The notes: generated by a model from the sequence alone, not told the origin. A stretch of DNA of 38,474 nucleotides from Verrucomicrobiota bacterium (GCA_017309115.1 JAFLEF010000018.1:84572-123045), one strand, 5' to 3'. Shown: positions 1 through 12,400, counted from the stretch's first letter. Program-made: numbers and translations.

Positions 1-1645
1 ACACCGCCAATCCGGCCAACAACACCAGCGCGACGACGCTCTTGTGAATCAGCAGGCGGCAGGCCCGGACGTAACCATCGGTCACCTTGCCGAAGACCTT
101 GTTGAAGCCGTCGTAGAATTTCTGCAGCGGCCCGGTGCCACGCGTTTTCGGACGCAGCAGCAGCGCCGCCAGCGCGGGGGATAGCGTCAGCGCGTTGAAC
201 GCCGAGATCACCACCGACACCGCAATCGTCACCGCGAACTGCTGGTACATTCGGCCGGTAATGCCCGGGATGAACGCAGTCGGTACGAATACCGCCACCA
301 GAATGATCGCGATGGCCACCACCGGTCCGGAGACTTCCTCCATCGCCTTGAAGGCGGCGTCCCGCGGAGACAACCCATGCTCGATGTGATGTTCCACCGC
401 CTCCACCACCACGATGGCATCGTCCACCACCAACCCGATGGCGAGGACCAGTCCGAACAGTGACAGGGTGTTGATTGAAAATCCGAACAGCGGGAACAGC
501 GCAAAAGTGCCCACCAACGACACCGGCACGGCGAGCAGGGGAATCAGTGTCGCGCGCCAGCCCTGAAGGAAGACGAAGACGACGATGATCACCAAGATGA
601 GGGCCTCGACCAGCGTGTGAACGATTTCCCGCATGCCTTCGGTCACGGCCAGCGTGGTGTCGAGGGCGACCACGTAGTCCATGTCAGGCGGGAAGTTGAG
701 CTTGGCCTCATCCATGATTTTGCGGGCCCCGCGCGCGGCATCCACCGCGTTGGAATCCGGCAGCTGGTAAAGCGCAACCAGGGCCGCAGGCCGGCCGTTC
801 AGACGCGCCTTCATCGTGTAGTTTTGCGCCCCCAGTTCGATTCGGGCGACATCCTTCACCCGCACAATCGCGCCGCCCGGATTGGCCCGCAGCACGATCT
901 CACCGAATTCCTCGGGAGTTTCCAAACGTCCCTGGGCCCGGACGGCATAGGTGAATTCCTGTCCGGCCGGAACCGGTTCGCCACCGATCTGCCCGGCGGG
1001 ATTCACCGTGTTCTGCGCCTGCACGGCCGCGATGATCTCCGGGACTGTGATGCCCATCTGCGCCAACCGATCCGGACGCACCCACAACCGGATGGCGTAC
1101 TGGCCCGAACCGAACACCGTTACGCTGGCGATGCCCGGCACCCGGGTCATGCGGTCGTTAAGATTGATAATCGCATAGTTCGCCAGAAACACACCGTCGT
1201 AGGTGTCGTTGGGCGAATACAACGCGAACATGATGAGCGGTGACGACGTGGACTTCTGCACCGTCACGCCCTGGTTGTTCACCGCGGATGGCAACTGCGA
1301 GGCCGCTTGGGATTGCCGCATCTGGGCCAGGATCTGATCCGTATTGGGGTCGGTGGCCACGTTGAAGTCCACCGTCAGGGTCATCGAGCCGTTGTTGGCG
1401 TTGAGGGAGTACATGTACTCCATGTTGTCGACGCCCGACATCTGCTGCTCGATCGGCACCGCTACCGACTGTTGAACCGTCATCGCATCCGCGCCGGGAT
1501 ACGACGCCTTCACCTGAATCTGGGGATCCGCGATGTTCGGGAACTGGGCCACCGGCAGTTCGAGCATCGCCACGATGCCGACCAGCACCATCAGGATGGA
1601 GATGACCATCGCCACGATGGGCCGGTTGATGAAGAACTTCGACAT
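1..1645 (-). CDS. RND efflux pump, AcrB/MexB (HAE1) type, partial
   Basis: Inner-membrane subunit of a tripartite proton-driven efflux pump. Reading starts at the ATG at 1645 (protein begins MSKFFINRPIVA) and runs off the left edge after about 548 residues, roughly half of the usual ~1040. Visible are the first transmembrane helix, the periplasmic porter domain (VAVPIEQQMSGV, then NNGSMTLTVDF), and the helix-4 motif GLVVDDAIVVVE encoded near 400-440, whose paired Asp residues form the proton relay in this family. The membrane-fusion partner lies 37 bases upstream on the same strand, so the two are one operon. An outer-membrane TolC-like gene, if present, would be beyond the left edge. Substrate cannot be told from sequence. 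The family call is secure. Confidence 0.95.
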   Translation of the reverse strand, partial: MSKFFINRPIVAMVISILMVLVGIVAMLELPVAQFPNIADPQIQVKASYPGADAMTVQQSVAVPIEQQMSGVDNMEYMYSLNANNGSMTLTVDFNVATDPNTDQILAQMRQSQAASQLPSAVNNQGVTVQKSTSSPLIMFALYSPNDTYDGVFLANYAIINLNDRMTRVPGIASVTVFGSGQYAIRLWVRPDRLAQMGITVPEIIAAVQAQNTVNPAGQIGGEPVPAGQEFTYAVRAQGRLETPEEFGEIVLRANPGGAIVRVKDVARIELGAQNYTMKARLNGRPAALVALYQLPDSNAVDAARGARKIMDEAKLNFPPDMDYVVALDTTLAVTEGMREIVHTLVEALILVIIVVFVFLQGWRATLIPLLAVPVSLVGTFALFPLFGFSINTLSLFGLVLAIGLVVDDAIVVVEAVEHHIEHGLSPRDAAFKAMEEVSGPVVAIAIILVAVFVPTAFIPGITGRMYQQFAVTIAVSVVISAFNALTLSPALAALLLRPKTRGTGPLQKFYDGFNKVFGKVTDGYVRACRLLIHKSVVALVLLAGLAV

Positions 1646-1682
1646 AGGTCAGGGGTTGAAGCCGGAGGGTTCCAGATCCGAA

Positions 1683-2843
1683 TCAGTTCGCCTTGGCCAC
1701 GGTCCCGATTTTGGCGGGGTCGTACGGTACGGGAGTGACCTCGGCTCCTTCCCGGAGTTTCTGCAGTCCTTCGGCCACGACTTTGTCTCCGGGTTTGAGA
1801 TCGCCTTTGACCAGCCAGTAGGGACCCACCCGCTCGCCGGCGGTGACTCCACGAATGCTGACCTTGTTGTCGGCTCCAATCACCGCGACCATGGTTCGTC
1901 CCTGCACATCCGACACGGCGCGCTGCGGAACCAGCAGGGCGTCCTTTTCCATTCCGAGTCGAGCTCGCACCCGAACGAACATGCCGGGGACCAGCAGGCC
2001 CTGAGGATTCTTGAATTCGCCCACCACGGTGATGGTACCGGTTTTCACATCGACTTGATTGTTGCCGAACAGCACGCGGCCGTATTCGGGATAGACCAAT
2101 CCGGACGCCAGAGTGAGCTGCAAGGCGGAGCCTTTTTCGGGATCCGGCGAGCGCAGATCGCGGCCTTCGGAGAGGGCGCGCTGCTGCATTTCGGTCATCA
2201 ACTGCTGGGACACCGAGAAGTAAGCCCGGATGGGATTGACCCGGGTGACGGTGGTGAGCGGGCCAGTGGAAGGACCGACCAGGTTGCCGACTTGCGCCTG
2301 GGTCACATTGGCGAGTCCGGCGATGCCATCGATCGGGGCGCGAATGGTGGTGAAGTCCAGGTTGATCTGCGCCTGTTGGATCTGGGCTTGGGCGCTGGCT
2401 ACTTCGCCTTGGGCGGCGAGATCGGCTTGGATGGCATTGTCGAGTTCCTGCTGGCTGATGGCCTGGAGGGCGGCGAGGGGGGTGTAGCGGCGGACGTCGA
2501 TCTCGGTTTTGCCTTTGCGGGCCTGTGCTTCCACGAGTTGGGCCTTGGCCCGGGCCAGGGTGGCTTCGAACGGCGCGGGATCGATTTGAAATAGCACTTG
2601 GCCGTTGGTGACCATGCTGCCTTCGTCGTAGTTGCGCGACAGCAGGTACCCGGAGACCTGGGCGGAAATGGTGGCGTTAATTTCACTGTCGAGCGTACCC
2701 ACCCATTCCCGGAAGATGGGAACATTGCTGGAGAGCACGGGAATGACCTCGACGGTGGGCGGGGTTGGCGGCGGCGCGGCTGACTTTGGTTTGCAACCCA
2801 AACCCACCAGGGTGACCCATAAGAGGACGAGGAAGATTCTCAC
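1683..2843 (-). CDS. RND pump periplasmic adaptor (membrane-fusion lipoprotein)
   Basis: HlyD/AcrA-type adaptor that links the inner-membrane pump to an outer-membrane channel. I place the start at the GTG at 2843. It gives a short signal peptide ending in the lipobox LVGLGC, with the lipidated Cys at residue 17, and a mature protein of about 370 residues. The frame stays open to an ATG-like start at 2957, but that extra 38-residue stretch is Gly/Pro-rich, unlike a signal peptide. Family features in order: Pro-rich linker, first half of the lipoyl domain (SAQVSGYLLSRNYDEGSMV), alpha-hairpin (LARAKAQLVEAQARKGKTE), second lipoyl half (TIRAPIDGIAGLANV), beta-barrel and membrane-proximal domains. 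No strong Shine-Dalgarno sequence precedes the GTG, so the exact start is uncertain. Confidence 0.92.
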   Translation of the reverse strand: MRIFLVLLWVTLVGLGCKPKSAAPPPTPPTVEVIPVLSSNVPIFREWVGTLDSEINATISAQVSGYLLSRNYDEGSMVTNGQVLFQIDPAPFEATLARAKAQLVEAQARKGKTEIDVRRYTPLAALQAISQQELDNAIQADLAAQGEVASAQAQIQQAQINLDFTTIRAPIDGIAGLANVTQAQVGNLVGPSTGPLTTVTRVNPIRAYFSVSQQLMTEMQQRALSEGRDLRSPDPEKGSALQLTLASGLVYPEYGRVLFGNNQVDVKTGTITVVGEFKNPQGLLVPGMFVRVRARLGMEKDALLVPQRAVSDVQGRTMVAVIGADNKVSIRGVTAGERVGPYWLVKGDLKPGDKVVAEGLQKLREGAEVTPVPYDPAKIGTVAKAN

Positions 2844-2929
2844 AAAAACACGTCGGTTGGCGTTGGTTGTCGGGAAATTAAGCGATGAGAAAGTGACCCC
2901 GGGGACCAAAGATCCCCATGGGCCAGAAG

Positions 2930-2940
2930 GATTACCTGGC
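2930..2940 (+). repeat. Possible isolated REP half-site (GATTACCTGGC)
   Basis: The 11-base string GATTACCTGGC matches the core of the palindromic units near the right end of the window. It sits in the divergent intergenic region between the adaptor gene and the SNF2 gene. The usual tail (ATRGG) is missing. A small GGGGA/TCCCC hairpin lies just before it at 2901-2917. It may be a decayed unit or chance. Confidence 0.3.
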
Positions 2941-3056
2941 CCCCGCACAACTGCCAAGCAGCGTCTCAGGGTAGGCGGGTGGGCCGCCTGGATTTCCCTC
3001 CGGCGATCACCGTGCGCCTTGTCGCTTCCGTCCGGACGCCTATCCTCCGCACCTAA

Positions 3057-6698
<3,642 letters not shown>

Positions 6699-6769
6699 CC
6701 CACAGACTTGGACTCGAGCACAAACCTTAGAAATTCGGCACAGGACCGGCTAGTCTCCACCACACCCCT

Positions 6770-7288
6770 ATGAACTCCTCCCTCACCGTCGCCTTGGTCT
6801 ATCTCGGCTCGCTCGCTCTCACGGTCAATGCCCAGTCGGTCGGTCGCATTCGCAAGTCCTTGGACAAAGCGACCGGCGGAGCCACCGCCGCTCCCGCCCG
6901 TCCGGCCCCACCGCCGTCCTCCGCCGCTGCGGTCAGCGCCACGGCCGCTGCCGCCGCGGCTCCCAAAGTTCCCAAGGAATCCGCCGCGGAGGTCGATCAG
7001 CGCGTGATTACCTTTCTGAACCAACGCATTGAAGACGGATCTGCGGATGCCGCGTTCGATCTCGCCAAGCGCTACGAGGAAGGGAAGGGCGTCCCGGTTG
7101 ATCCCAAGGAATCCCGCCGCCTCTACTCGCTGGCCGCCGAACGAGGCAATGAAGAAGCCAAGGCCTGGCTCGAGGCCCACCCCGCCCCTGCAGAAGTGGC
7201 TCCGGCCGCTGCCGAAGCCGCCAAACCCGGTACGACGCCCGCGACCCCCGCCCCCGCCAATCCCGCCGAAAAACCTGCCAAACCGTAG
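6770..7288 (+). CDS. Small exported Sel1-repeat protein
   Basis: A 172-residue protein with a signal peptide (MNSSLTVALVYLGSLALTVNAQS) and an Ala/Pro-rich low-complexity stretch at about residues 40-75. A single Sel1/TPR-like unit follows at about 85-140: DAAFDLAKRYEEGKGVPVD, then ESRRLYSLAAERGNEEAKAWL. The C-terminal tail is Ala/Pro/Lys-rich. Sel1 repeats mediate protein-protein contacts. One unit is too few for a full solenoid, so this may be a small periplasmic adaptor. It starts 71 bases after the SNF2 gene in the same direction and could be co-transcribed. Function unknown. Confidence 0.75.
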   Translation: MNSSLTVALVYLGSLALTVNAQSVGRIRKSLDKATGGATAAPARPAPPPSSAAAVSATAAAAAAPKVPKESAAEVDQRVITFLNQRIEDGSADAAFDLAKRYEEGKGVPVDPKESRRLYSLAAERGNEEAKAWLEAHPAPAEVAPAAAEAAKPGTTPATPAPANPAEKPAKP

Positions 7289-7303
7289 GCGGCGAAGTTC
7301 TGC

Positions 7304-7324
7304 TTTGGACCTTGGACTTTGGAC
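7304..7324 (+). repeat. Heptad array TTTGGAC/CTTGGAC, 3 units
   Basis: Three perfect tandem 7-mers, TTTGGAC CTTGGAC TTTGGAC, lie just after the Sel1-repeat gene. The alternation at position 1 (T/C) is the same kind of variation seen in the YTCARCT arrays elsewhere in the window. Confidence 0.7.
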
Positions 7325-7556
7325 TGCAGTAGCCCTCGACCGCTTTTCGTCCCGCCGAGTAACGTGTGGGATGATCCAGCGGCTCTGTATCTACCGCAGC
7401 CGCCGAGGGAACGAGGCGCTGATTCTCCCAGACCACACCACGCGCCGGTTTGCGAGGAACGCGTTGGGGGCCCAAATGGCGCCTCCTCCCGTCGGCGGCT
7501 ACGTCGCACCTCGTGAAGCAAGGTTTCACGAGCCGTTTCCGTCCCCCGTTTTACCT

Positions 7557-7591
7557 TTCAGCGCTCAGCTCTCAGCTTTCAGCTCTCAGCT
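7557..7591 (+). repeat. Heptad array (C/T)TCAGCT, 5 units
   Basis: Five tandem 7-mers: TTCAGCG, CTCAGCT, CTCAGCT, TTCAGCT, CTCAGCT. The last four follow the order C, C, T, C at position 1, the same order as in the two CTCAACT arrays at 26855 and 26990. The array ends 16 bases before the stop codon of the converging minus-strand gene. Confidence 0.8.
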
Positions 7592-7607
7592 TTCCCGGAG
7601 ACCGCGT

Positions 7608-8195
7608 TCAGTTGGTGCTGATCTTGTTTTCGGGATTCCACAGGCCGGCTTGTTCCGTTCGGGCGCGCCGATCCGCTCCGCGCAGTCGCATCTGTTCCAG
7701 CAGGGGGAGCACCCGGGTATCGGCCGGCATCCAGCGCAATCGGCCCTCTTCCACCAATTCCAAGGCCAGACTCTGCGAGTTGGTGCCCAGGTAAATGAAG
7801 CCCAGGCCCGTGCGGTTGGCATTCGTGGTGATCCAGGCCATTTCAATGGGCCGGCCTACGAGCAGATCCACCAGATTTGTGCGCGTCGCCTGGGCGAACT
7901 TCCGGCGGTTGGGATCCCGGCCATCCCCGCCGACCGCTCCCAGACCGGCCAGTCCCACATTCCAAATCCGTCCCTCGCGATCCCGGAACTCGACCACGTT
8001 CTCTTCCACGATTCGGGAGACCGTCCCTCGGCTTCGGGGCAGGGGATCAGGAGAATGATAATCCGCCCCCTCCCACGCGACATAAAGGTCCACCAACGGA
8101 AGGCCCCGCTCCCGATGTTGCCAGAGCAGGAACACGGCCCACGCCAGCAGCAGGGCAAGGACGCCCTGAATCGCCCGATGGAGGAATTGAAACAT
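7608..8195 (-). CDS. Membrane-anchored protein with a degenerate staphylococcal-nuclease fold
   Basis: I place the start at the ATG at 8195 (MFQFLHRAIQGVLALLLAWA), giving 195 residues with one N-terminal transmembrane helix. It lies one base after the upstream gene's stop (TGATATG), which indicates translational coupling. The rest resembles an SNase/OB-fold domain: a strand pair with GTVSRIVEENVVEFRDREG, then GFIYLGTNSQSLALELVEEG in the place of the family's 'Gr.layvy...nelLvreG', ending with RARTEQAGLWNPE like the usual 'Ar....GlW'. The catalytic Arg/Glu/Arg pattern and the GDT/APE motifs of active nucleases are not evident, so I infer a non-catalytic member. The link to SNase is by eye and moderately sure. 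Confidence 0.6.
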   Translation of the reverse strand: MFQFLHRAIQGVLALLLAWAVFLLWQHRERGLPLVDLYVAWEGADYHSPDPLPRSRGTVSRIVEENVVEFRDREGRIWNVGLAGLGAVGGDGRDPNRRKFAQATRTNLVDLLVGRPIEMAWITTNANRTGLGFIYLGTNSQSLALELVEEGRLRWMPADTRVLPLLEQMRLRGADRRARTEQAGLWNPENKISTN

Positions 8196-8196
8196 A

Positions 8197-8850
8197 TCAA
8201 GGTTCAGCTTCCGGGTTCGACTCAGCGCCGGCGAACAGGCGGATCCGGTGGTTGCGCTTAAGGGTGGGACGTGGTTCCGATGGTGGCAGGGGGACAATCT
8301 GCGGTTCCGGCGGTGGCTCGCGCAGGCTGGCCAGGAGGGCGAGGTTCACTTCCGGGACAGGATGCAGGGACGGCCGCTCGTCGTGGCGCAACGCCAGCAC
8401 CTCGTGCGCCTCCAACGCGTTGACCACGCTGTTGAACTTCCACACTTCCCGGGCGAAGACCTTCTCGAACCACGAGCCCGGGCGCGCATTGTGCATACCA
8501 AGAACAAAGGCTGCGGGAAGATTCGGCCGGCGCACTCCTTCGAGAAAACAAAGCAGCACCGTCCACCCATGCCGACCTTGGGATTCAAACCGCTTGGCCA
8601 GACGGATCACCCACGAGTTGTCCTCCGAAACCGAGCCGTCGGTCATCAGTCCCGTCACCGGGCCGGCAATGGTTTCGCCAAAGACCGGCGCCCAGGTCAG
8701 CCCAGCCGCGATTCCGAAGGAGATCGCCAGCGCAAACCGACCGGCGTTCACCACGTCCTGTTCCAGGTTGGCGGACGATTCCGAGGCCGCCAGCCTTAGG
8801 AAGTAGAAGAAGGCGCCCGTCAGAACCACGCGAAGAATCAGGAGAATCAT
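8197..8850 (-). CDS. Unknown membrane protein in the pilT operon
   Basis: I do not recognise this 217-residue protein. The N-terminus is hydrophobic (MILLILRVVLTGAFFYFLRL), followed by at least one further probable transmembrane segment at about residues 36-60 (RFALAISFGIAAGLTWAPVFG). A soluble region of about 120 residues then ends in a Pro-rich segment (EPPPEPQIVPLPPSEP) and a basic/acidic tail. It begins 12 bases after the PilT-like gene and is coupled to the next gene through TGATATG, so the three are one operon. A role with type IV pili or the inner membrane is inferred only from that position. Confidence 0.7.
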   Translation of the reverse strand: MILLILRVVLTGAFFYFLRLAASESSANLEQDVVNAGRFALAISFGIAAGLTWAPVFGETIAGPVTGLMTDGSVSEDNSWVIRLAKRFESQGRHGWTVLLCFLEGVRRPNLPAAFVLGMHNARPGSWFEKVFAREVWKFNSVVNALEAHEVLALRHDERPSLHPVPEVNLALLASLREPPPEPQIVPLPPSEPRPTLKRNHRIRLFAGAESNPEAEP

Positions 8851-8862
8851 GGCGGAGAATGG

Positions 8863-9984
8863 TTAGCGGTCCGGATCGGGCGAAAGAATCGGCTGGGAAG
8901 TCACGATGCCTCGCAGGGCCAGGTCCAGTCGATGACGGTTCACTGCGTAGTCGCGGGCGGTTTCCTCCGTCACAATTCCCGCCGCCAGCAGTTCCATCAG
9001 ATACTGGTCGAACGAGTGCATGCCGACAAAATTGGCCGATTCCACAATGCCCGTCAGCATGTGCAGATGGTTGTTCCGCAGCGCCTCTTGAATGCCCGCA
9101 TCGCGGCGCATGATTTCCAGACACGGAGTTCGAGTCTCCTCCACATTCGGGATCAGCCGCTGACAGATGATTGCGTTGAGATTCCGCGCCATCAGTCCGC
9201 TGATGTTGTCCTTTTCCTCGGACGGATAGAATTCCCGGATTCGTCCCACGGCCTGCGCCGTGGAATCGGCGTGGAGCGTCGTGAGCACCAGATGCCCGGT
9301 TTCGGCGGCCTGCATTGCCGCCCAGATGCTATCCCGATCGCGAATTTCGCCAACGAAGATCACGTCGGGATCTTGCCGCATGGCGTTGCGAATACCGTCG
9401 GCGAAGGAGCCAGTGTCGATGCCCACTTCCCGCTGTTCGAAGTGCGAGAGGGCGTCGGTGAAGATGTACTCGATGGGATCCTCGATGGTGATGATGCGCA
9501 GGGCCTGGGTTTCGTTGAGCTGTTGCAGCAGCGCTCGCACCGTGGTGCTTTTGCCCTGCCCGGTCGGCCCGGTTACGAGGATGAGTCCGCGCGGCTCTCG
9601 GACCAGTTCGGTCAGCGAATCTGGGAGTTGAAGTTCCTCCAGACTAAACCGCTGCTGGGGGACTATCCGGAAGGAACACGCCTGAACGCCCCGCTGCTTG
9701 CTGAAGTTGGCGCGGTACCGAATGGCTCCGTGGTAGAAGCTCGAATCCACCTCGCGCTGACTGATGATTCGGGCGACCAGTTCTCCGGAAAACGCATCCA
9801 ATAGCCAGCTGTGCAGGGCCGTGTCGTCGAGGACCGCCACCTGCTCGGTGGGCACCGGTTGCAGACGTCCGTGAACGCGGACCATGGGGGTGAAGTTGGC
9901 CCGGAGATGGAGGTCGGAGGCGCCCTGATCTTCGCACCACCGCAGCAATCCCGATAATCGACAGTTGGTTGGAACCCGTTCCAT
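8863..9984 (-). CDS. pilT: PilT-like type IV pilus retraction ATPase
   Basis: Hexameric secretion ATPase of the PilT/PilU group, which depolymerises type IV pili at the inner membrane. With the start at the ATG at 9984 (MERVPTNCRLSGLLRW) it has 373 residues, near the family length. Motifs in order: N-terminal ASDLHL box, Walker A GPTGQGKST (Gln where Ser is usual), Asp box ITIEDPIEYIF, Walker B DVIFVGEIRDRDS, and the His box ETGHLVLTTLHADSTAQAV. The frame is open to 10047, but the 21 extra residues are not typical. The pseudopilin gene at 25.9 kb and the GspG-like gene at 36.3 kb are the only other pilus-like genes in the window. PilT versus PilU cannot be settled by eye. Confidence 0.92.
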   Translation of the reverse strand: MERVPTNCRLSGLLRWCEDQGASDLHLRANFTPMVRVHGRLQPVPTEQVAVLDDTALHSWLLDAFSGELVARIISQREVDSSFYHGAIRYRANFSKQRGVQACSFRIVPQQRFSLEELQLPDSLTELVREPRGLILVTGPTGQGKSTTVRALLQQLNETQALRIITIEDPIEYIFTDALSHFEQREVGIDTGSFADGIRNAMRQDPDVIFVGEIRDRDSIWAAMQAAETGHLVLTTLHADSTAQAVGRIREFYPSEEKDNISGLMARNLNAIICQRLIPNVEETRTPCLEIMRRDAGIQEALRNNHLHMLTGIVESANFVGMHSFDQYLMELLAAGIVTEETARDYAVNRHRLDLALRGIVTSQPILSPDPDR

Positions 9985-10087
9985 AGGGAGACTTGAGAAC
10001 CTTTGGTTTACGTTCGTAAAATAAGCAAGCGCCAAGCCAAGGCTCAAGGGCTATTTCCGCGGATTTTGGAGCGGAGCGGCGCCTTTC

Positions 10088-12400
10088 TCAAGGTTGCAGA
10101 CGGGGTCGCGCCGGTCCCTCATAACGCCGGGCACCCCCGGCAGGCACTTCCCCTGGAATCACTTCGGTCAGTTGCGAGTCTCTGGCCGAGGGGGCGCCAA
10201 GGAACCCGTGGTAACGCCCCATCCAGTACGCGAGCAGCCAGCTGGCGGGTTCGACCACGTCGCGTCCTCCGGTGCCGCCATCCCCCTGCATGGTCCAGTG
10301 ATCCCATCGCAGGGGTTCGGTCTCGCGCGGGGAGAATCCCACGGTGCCGCCTTTGGGGGCGCGATAGCCGGCGGGCGTGCGCAGATCTGCCCGGTGGGAA
10401 TTCTGATACGACCAGACGCGGAGATCCAAGGGCCAGTCCCGCAGATGCCGGACCGCTGGCAGTACCTCACAGGCTTCGCCGGTCAGGGCGCCGTACAGGA
10501 AGTTGAACCAGGAATTGTGTTCCACGCGGACCACTTCGAAGCCGCGTTCGTAGGCCCGGCGATAAAGCGCCCGGCGTTCCGGTTCCTGTTCGTAGCGGAG
10601 CAGATTGCCGAAGCTCCAGAAGGCGAGTTCGTCGAGGAAGTGCAGGATACTGTCCGGAGGAAAGGTGTTTCGCCAACGCAGGGTGTACGCCGGGTAACCG
10701 AGTTCCACCAAACGCTGATACGCCGCGGCAAACTTTGGATCCCCGGTGAGCGCTTCCGCCGTCTTAATGAAAGAGAGCAGTTCCACCGCCTGCAAGCCCC
10801 GGTCGTAGCGGCCTTCGTCGGACAGGAAGTATTCGGGATCCCAGCGTCCCCAGCGCGTGGGCTTTCCGTCCCGGTCGATCAACTGCCAGTGGTGTTCGAT
10901 CAGGTGGGTGGCGATGCGCGACAAGTGCGCCTTGGCCCGCGGGATTTCTTCACCCTGAGCCGCCAGTTCCAGGAACAGGGCGAAGGCATAAAAATGGGAG
11001 CAGAGTTCATCGCTCGAGGTGTCGCCCTTCCACTCGAAGAGGCCGTCGGCAGTGTCATGCCATTCCGCCGGATACCCGCCCGAACCGCCGCTCGATTTGT
11101 GACCGCGCTCCCCCTTGGCCCAGACCGAACGAGCGGGGAACCCGGAAATCCCGGTCATGGTCTCCAGCCAGCACAATGCTTCAAAGGTGTTCACCGCTTC
11201 GGCCCGCGCCTGCGGATCCCGCGTGACCGCCCACCGGTAAGACTGGGCCGCCAGATAGTATCCGGTGTAACCCCCATCGTTGTCGCCCGCTTCCCGAACG
11301 AACTCCTGAAGGGTGTCATCCCATTCGAGTTTGTGCACCAGGCCCAGTCGCTTCTGGCCCCACGTTTCCAAGTGCTGTTCGTAGTACGCCGCTTTCTTCG
11401 CCAGGGTGAAGGGCACGAAGTCGATCAAGGCCAAGCCCTTTTCCGTGCCGACCCACACCTCGCGTCCGCGAATCGCAATCGCCCGTACCCGATCGTCCGG
11501 CAACCAGCGGCGACCGGCATAGTAGTGAAACTCCGCTCCCACCTGACGAATCAGCCCGCGGCTGGTACCGATCCATAGGTCGTTGGTAAACCCGCGCGCC
11601 AGGCAGGTGACGTCTTCGAAGGGCAGACCTTCTTCCCCGGTGATGCGGTCGAGCGACATCCCGCGGAGCACCCCGAGTCCCCGGTCCGTCGCGATGACGA
11701 GTCGGTTCCCGAGACTTAAGGCATCGCGCGTCGCTGGGGATGGCAGGGTTCCCCAGTCCCAGGCTTCATCGGCGGGAAAATCGTAGGCATCGCGCCCCCC
11801 GAACTGCCCGAAGGCAAACACGGTCAGACGGCCAGGACCGAGGATCCACAGCGAATCCTGATGCGGGATCAGTTGCTGAATGTCGAAGCGGGCGCGGTTG
11901 GTACTGAGGAGGGTCAGGTTGGTTCCGTTCACCGTCCAAACCTGCCGTCCTGAAGCCGCCAGCCACTGGCCGCGATGAAGGGCGATGTCCTCGACGACAT
12001 TCGTTCCCACTCGTTGCCACGGGGAGTCGGATGTTTCCCGGCGAAACAGACCGCGGTCCTGGATGGCCCAAAGCTGATCCCCCGCAGCCCGAAGTCGGCG
12101 GACGTTCCCGGGAAGCGATCCGTTCGTGGCGAGATCCTTGCCATCGTAGCGGAAGGCACCCTTGGCGGTCCCCACCCAGAGTTGGGAGTTCACCACGGCC
12201 AGACTGGTGATGGGATCCTTGAGCGCGAGCGGTCGGGTCACTTCCTGCAGATACGGCTCGTCGGGGACGGATTCGGCTGCCGGAAAGAACCCGCGGGGTG
12301 GTTGAAGTGGCGAAGTAGGTATCTGCCCCCACAACAGAACTGGAACCAACCAACTCCCGCCGATCAACAACCAGTCCAAGCCCCTCCAAACGCGCGCCAT
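10088..12400 (-). CDS. Exported two-component-type beta-propeller fused to an alpha-barrel domain
   Basis: A 770-residue secreted protein. The signal peptide is MARVWRGLDWLLIGGSWLVPVLLWG. Residues about 50-330 form a beta-propeller with Reg_prop-like repeats (LWVGTAKGAFRYDGK, LWIGTSRGLIRQ, VWVGTEKGLALID), as found in the sensor part of hybrid two-component systems. No kinase or transmembrane domain follows. Residues about 335-740 are instead an all-helical region rich in paired aromatic and acidic residues (AGDNDGGYTGYYLAAQSYRW, GDTSSDE, KPTRWGRWDPEYF) that resembles six-hairpin (alpha/alpha)6 glycosidase-like domains. I infer a carbohydrate-related extracytoplasmic role; no substrate can be named. 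The gene is alone: 103 bases separate it from pilT, and the rpoD terminator lies upstream. Confidence 0.8.
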   Translation of the reverse strand: MARVWRGLDWLLIGGSWLVPVLLWGQIPTSPLQPPRGFFPAAESVPDEPYLQEVTRPLALKDPITSLAVVNSQLWVGTAKGAFRYDGKDLATNGSLPGNVRRLRAAGDQLWAIQDRGLFRRETSDSPWQRVGTNVVEDIALHRGQWLAASGRQVWTVNGTNLTLLSTNRARFDIQQLIPHQDSLWILGPGRLTVFAFGQFGGRDAYDFPADEAWDWGTLPSPATRDALSLGNRLVIATDRGLGVLRGMSLDRITGEEGLPFEDVTCLARGFTNDLWIGTSRGLIRQVGAEFHYYAGRRWLPDDRVRAIAIRGREVWVGTEKGLALIDFVPFTLAKKAAYYEQHLETWGQKRLGLVHKLEWDDTLQEFVREAGDNDGGYTGYYLAAQSYRWAVTRDPQARAEAVNTFEALCWLETMTGISGFPARSVWAKGERGHKSSGGSGGYPAEWHDTADGLFEWKGDTSSDELCSHFYAFALFLELAAQGEEIPRAKAHLSRIATHLIEHHWQLIDRDGKPTRWGRWDPEYFLSDEGRYDRGLQAVELLSFIKTAEALTGDPKFAAAYQRLVELGYPAYTLRWRNTFPPDSILHFLDELAFWSFGNLLRYEQEPERRALYRRAYERGFEVVRVEHNSWFNFLYGALTGEACEVLPAVRHLRDWPLDLRVWSYQNSHRADLRTPAGYRAPKGGTVGFSPRETEPLRWDHWTMQGDGGTGGRDVVEPASWLLAYWMGRYHGFLGAPSARDSQLTEVIPGEVPAGGARRYEGPARPRLQP

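Larger units (their letters stand above)
7289..7607. other. Intergenic region with heptad repeats and a hairpin
   Basis: No convincing gene is seen. The region holds three heptads of the form YTTGGAC at its left end, an 8-base-stem hairpin at 7510-7532 (CTCGTGAA / TTCACGAG), and five heptads of the form YTCAGCK at its right end, just after the stop codon of the converging minus-strand gene. Short reading frames here have unconvincing composition. Confidence 0.6.

Noticed and set aside
7510-7532. Hairpin CTCGTGAA / TTCACGAG as a terminator for the genes on either side.
   Set aside because: No T-run follows on either strand within a useful distance; kept only as a hairpin in the intergenic note.
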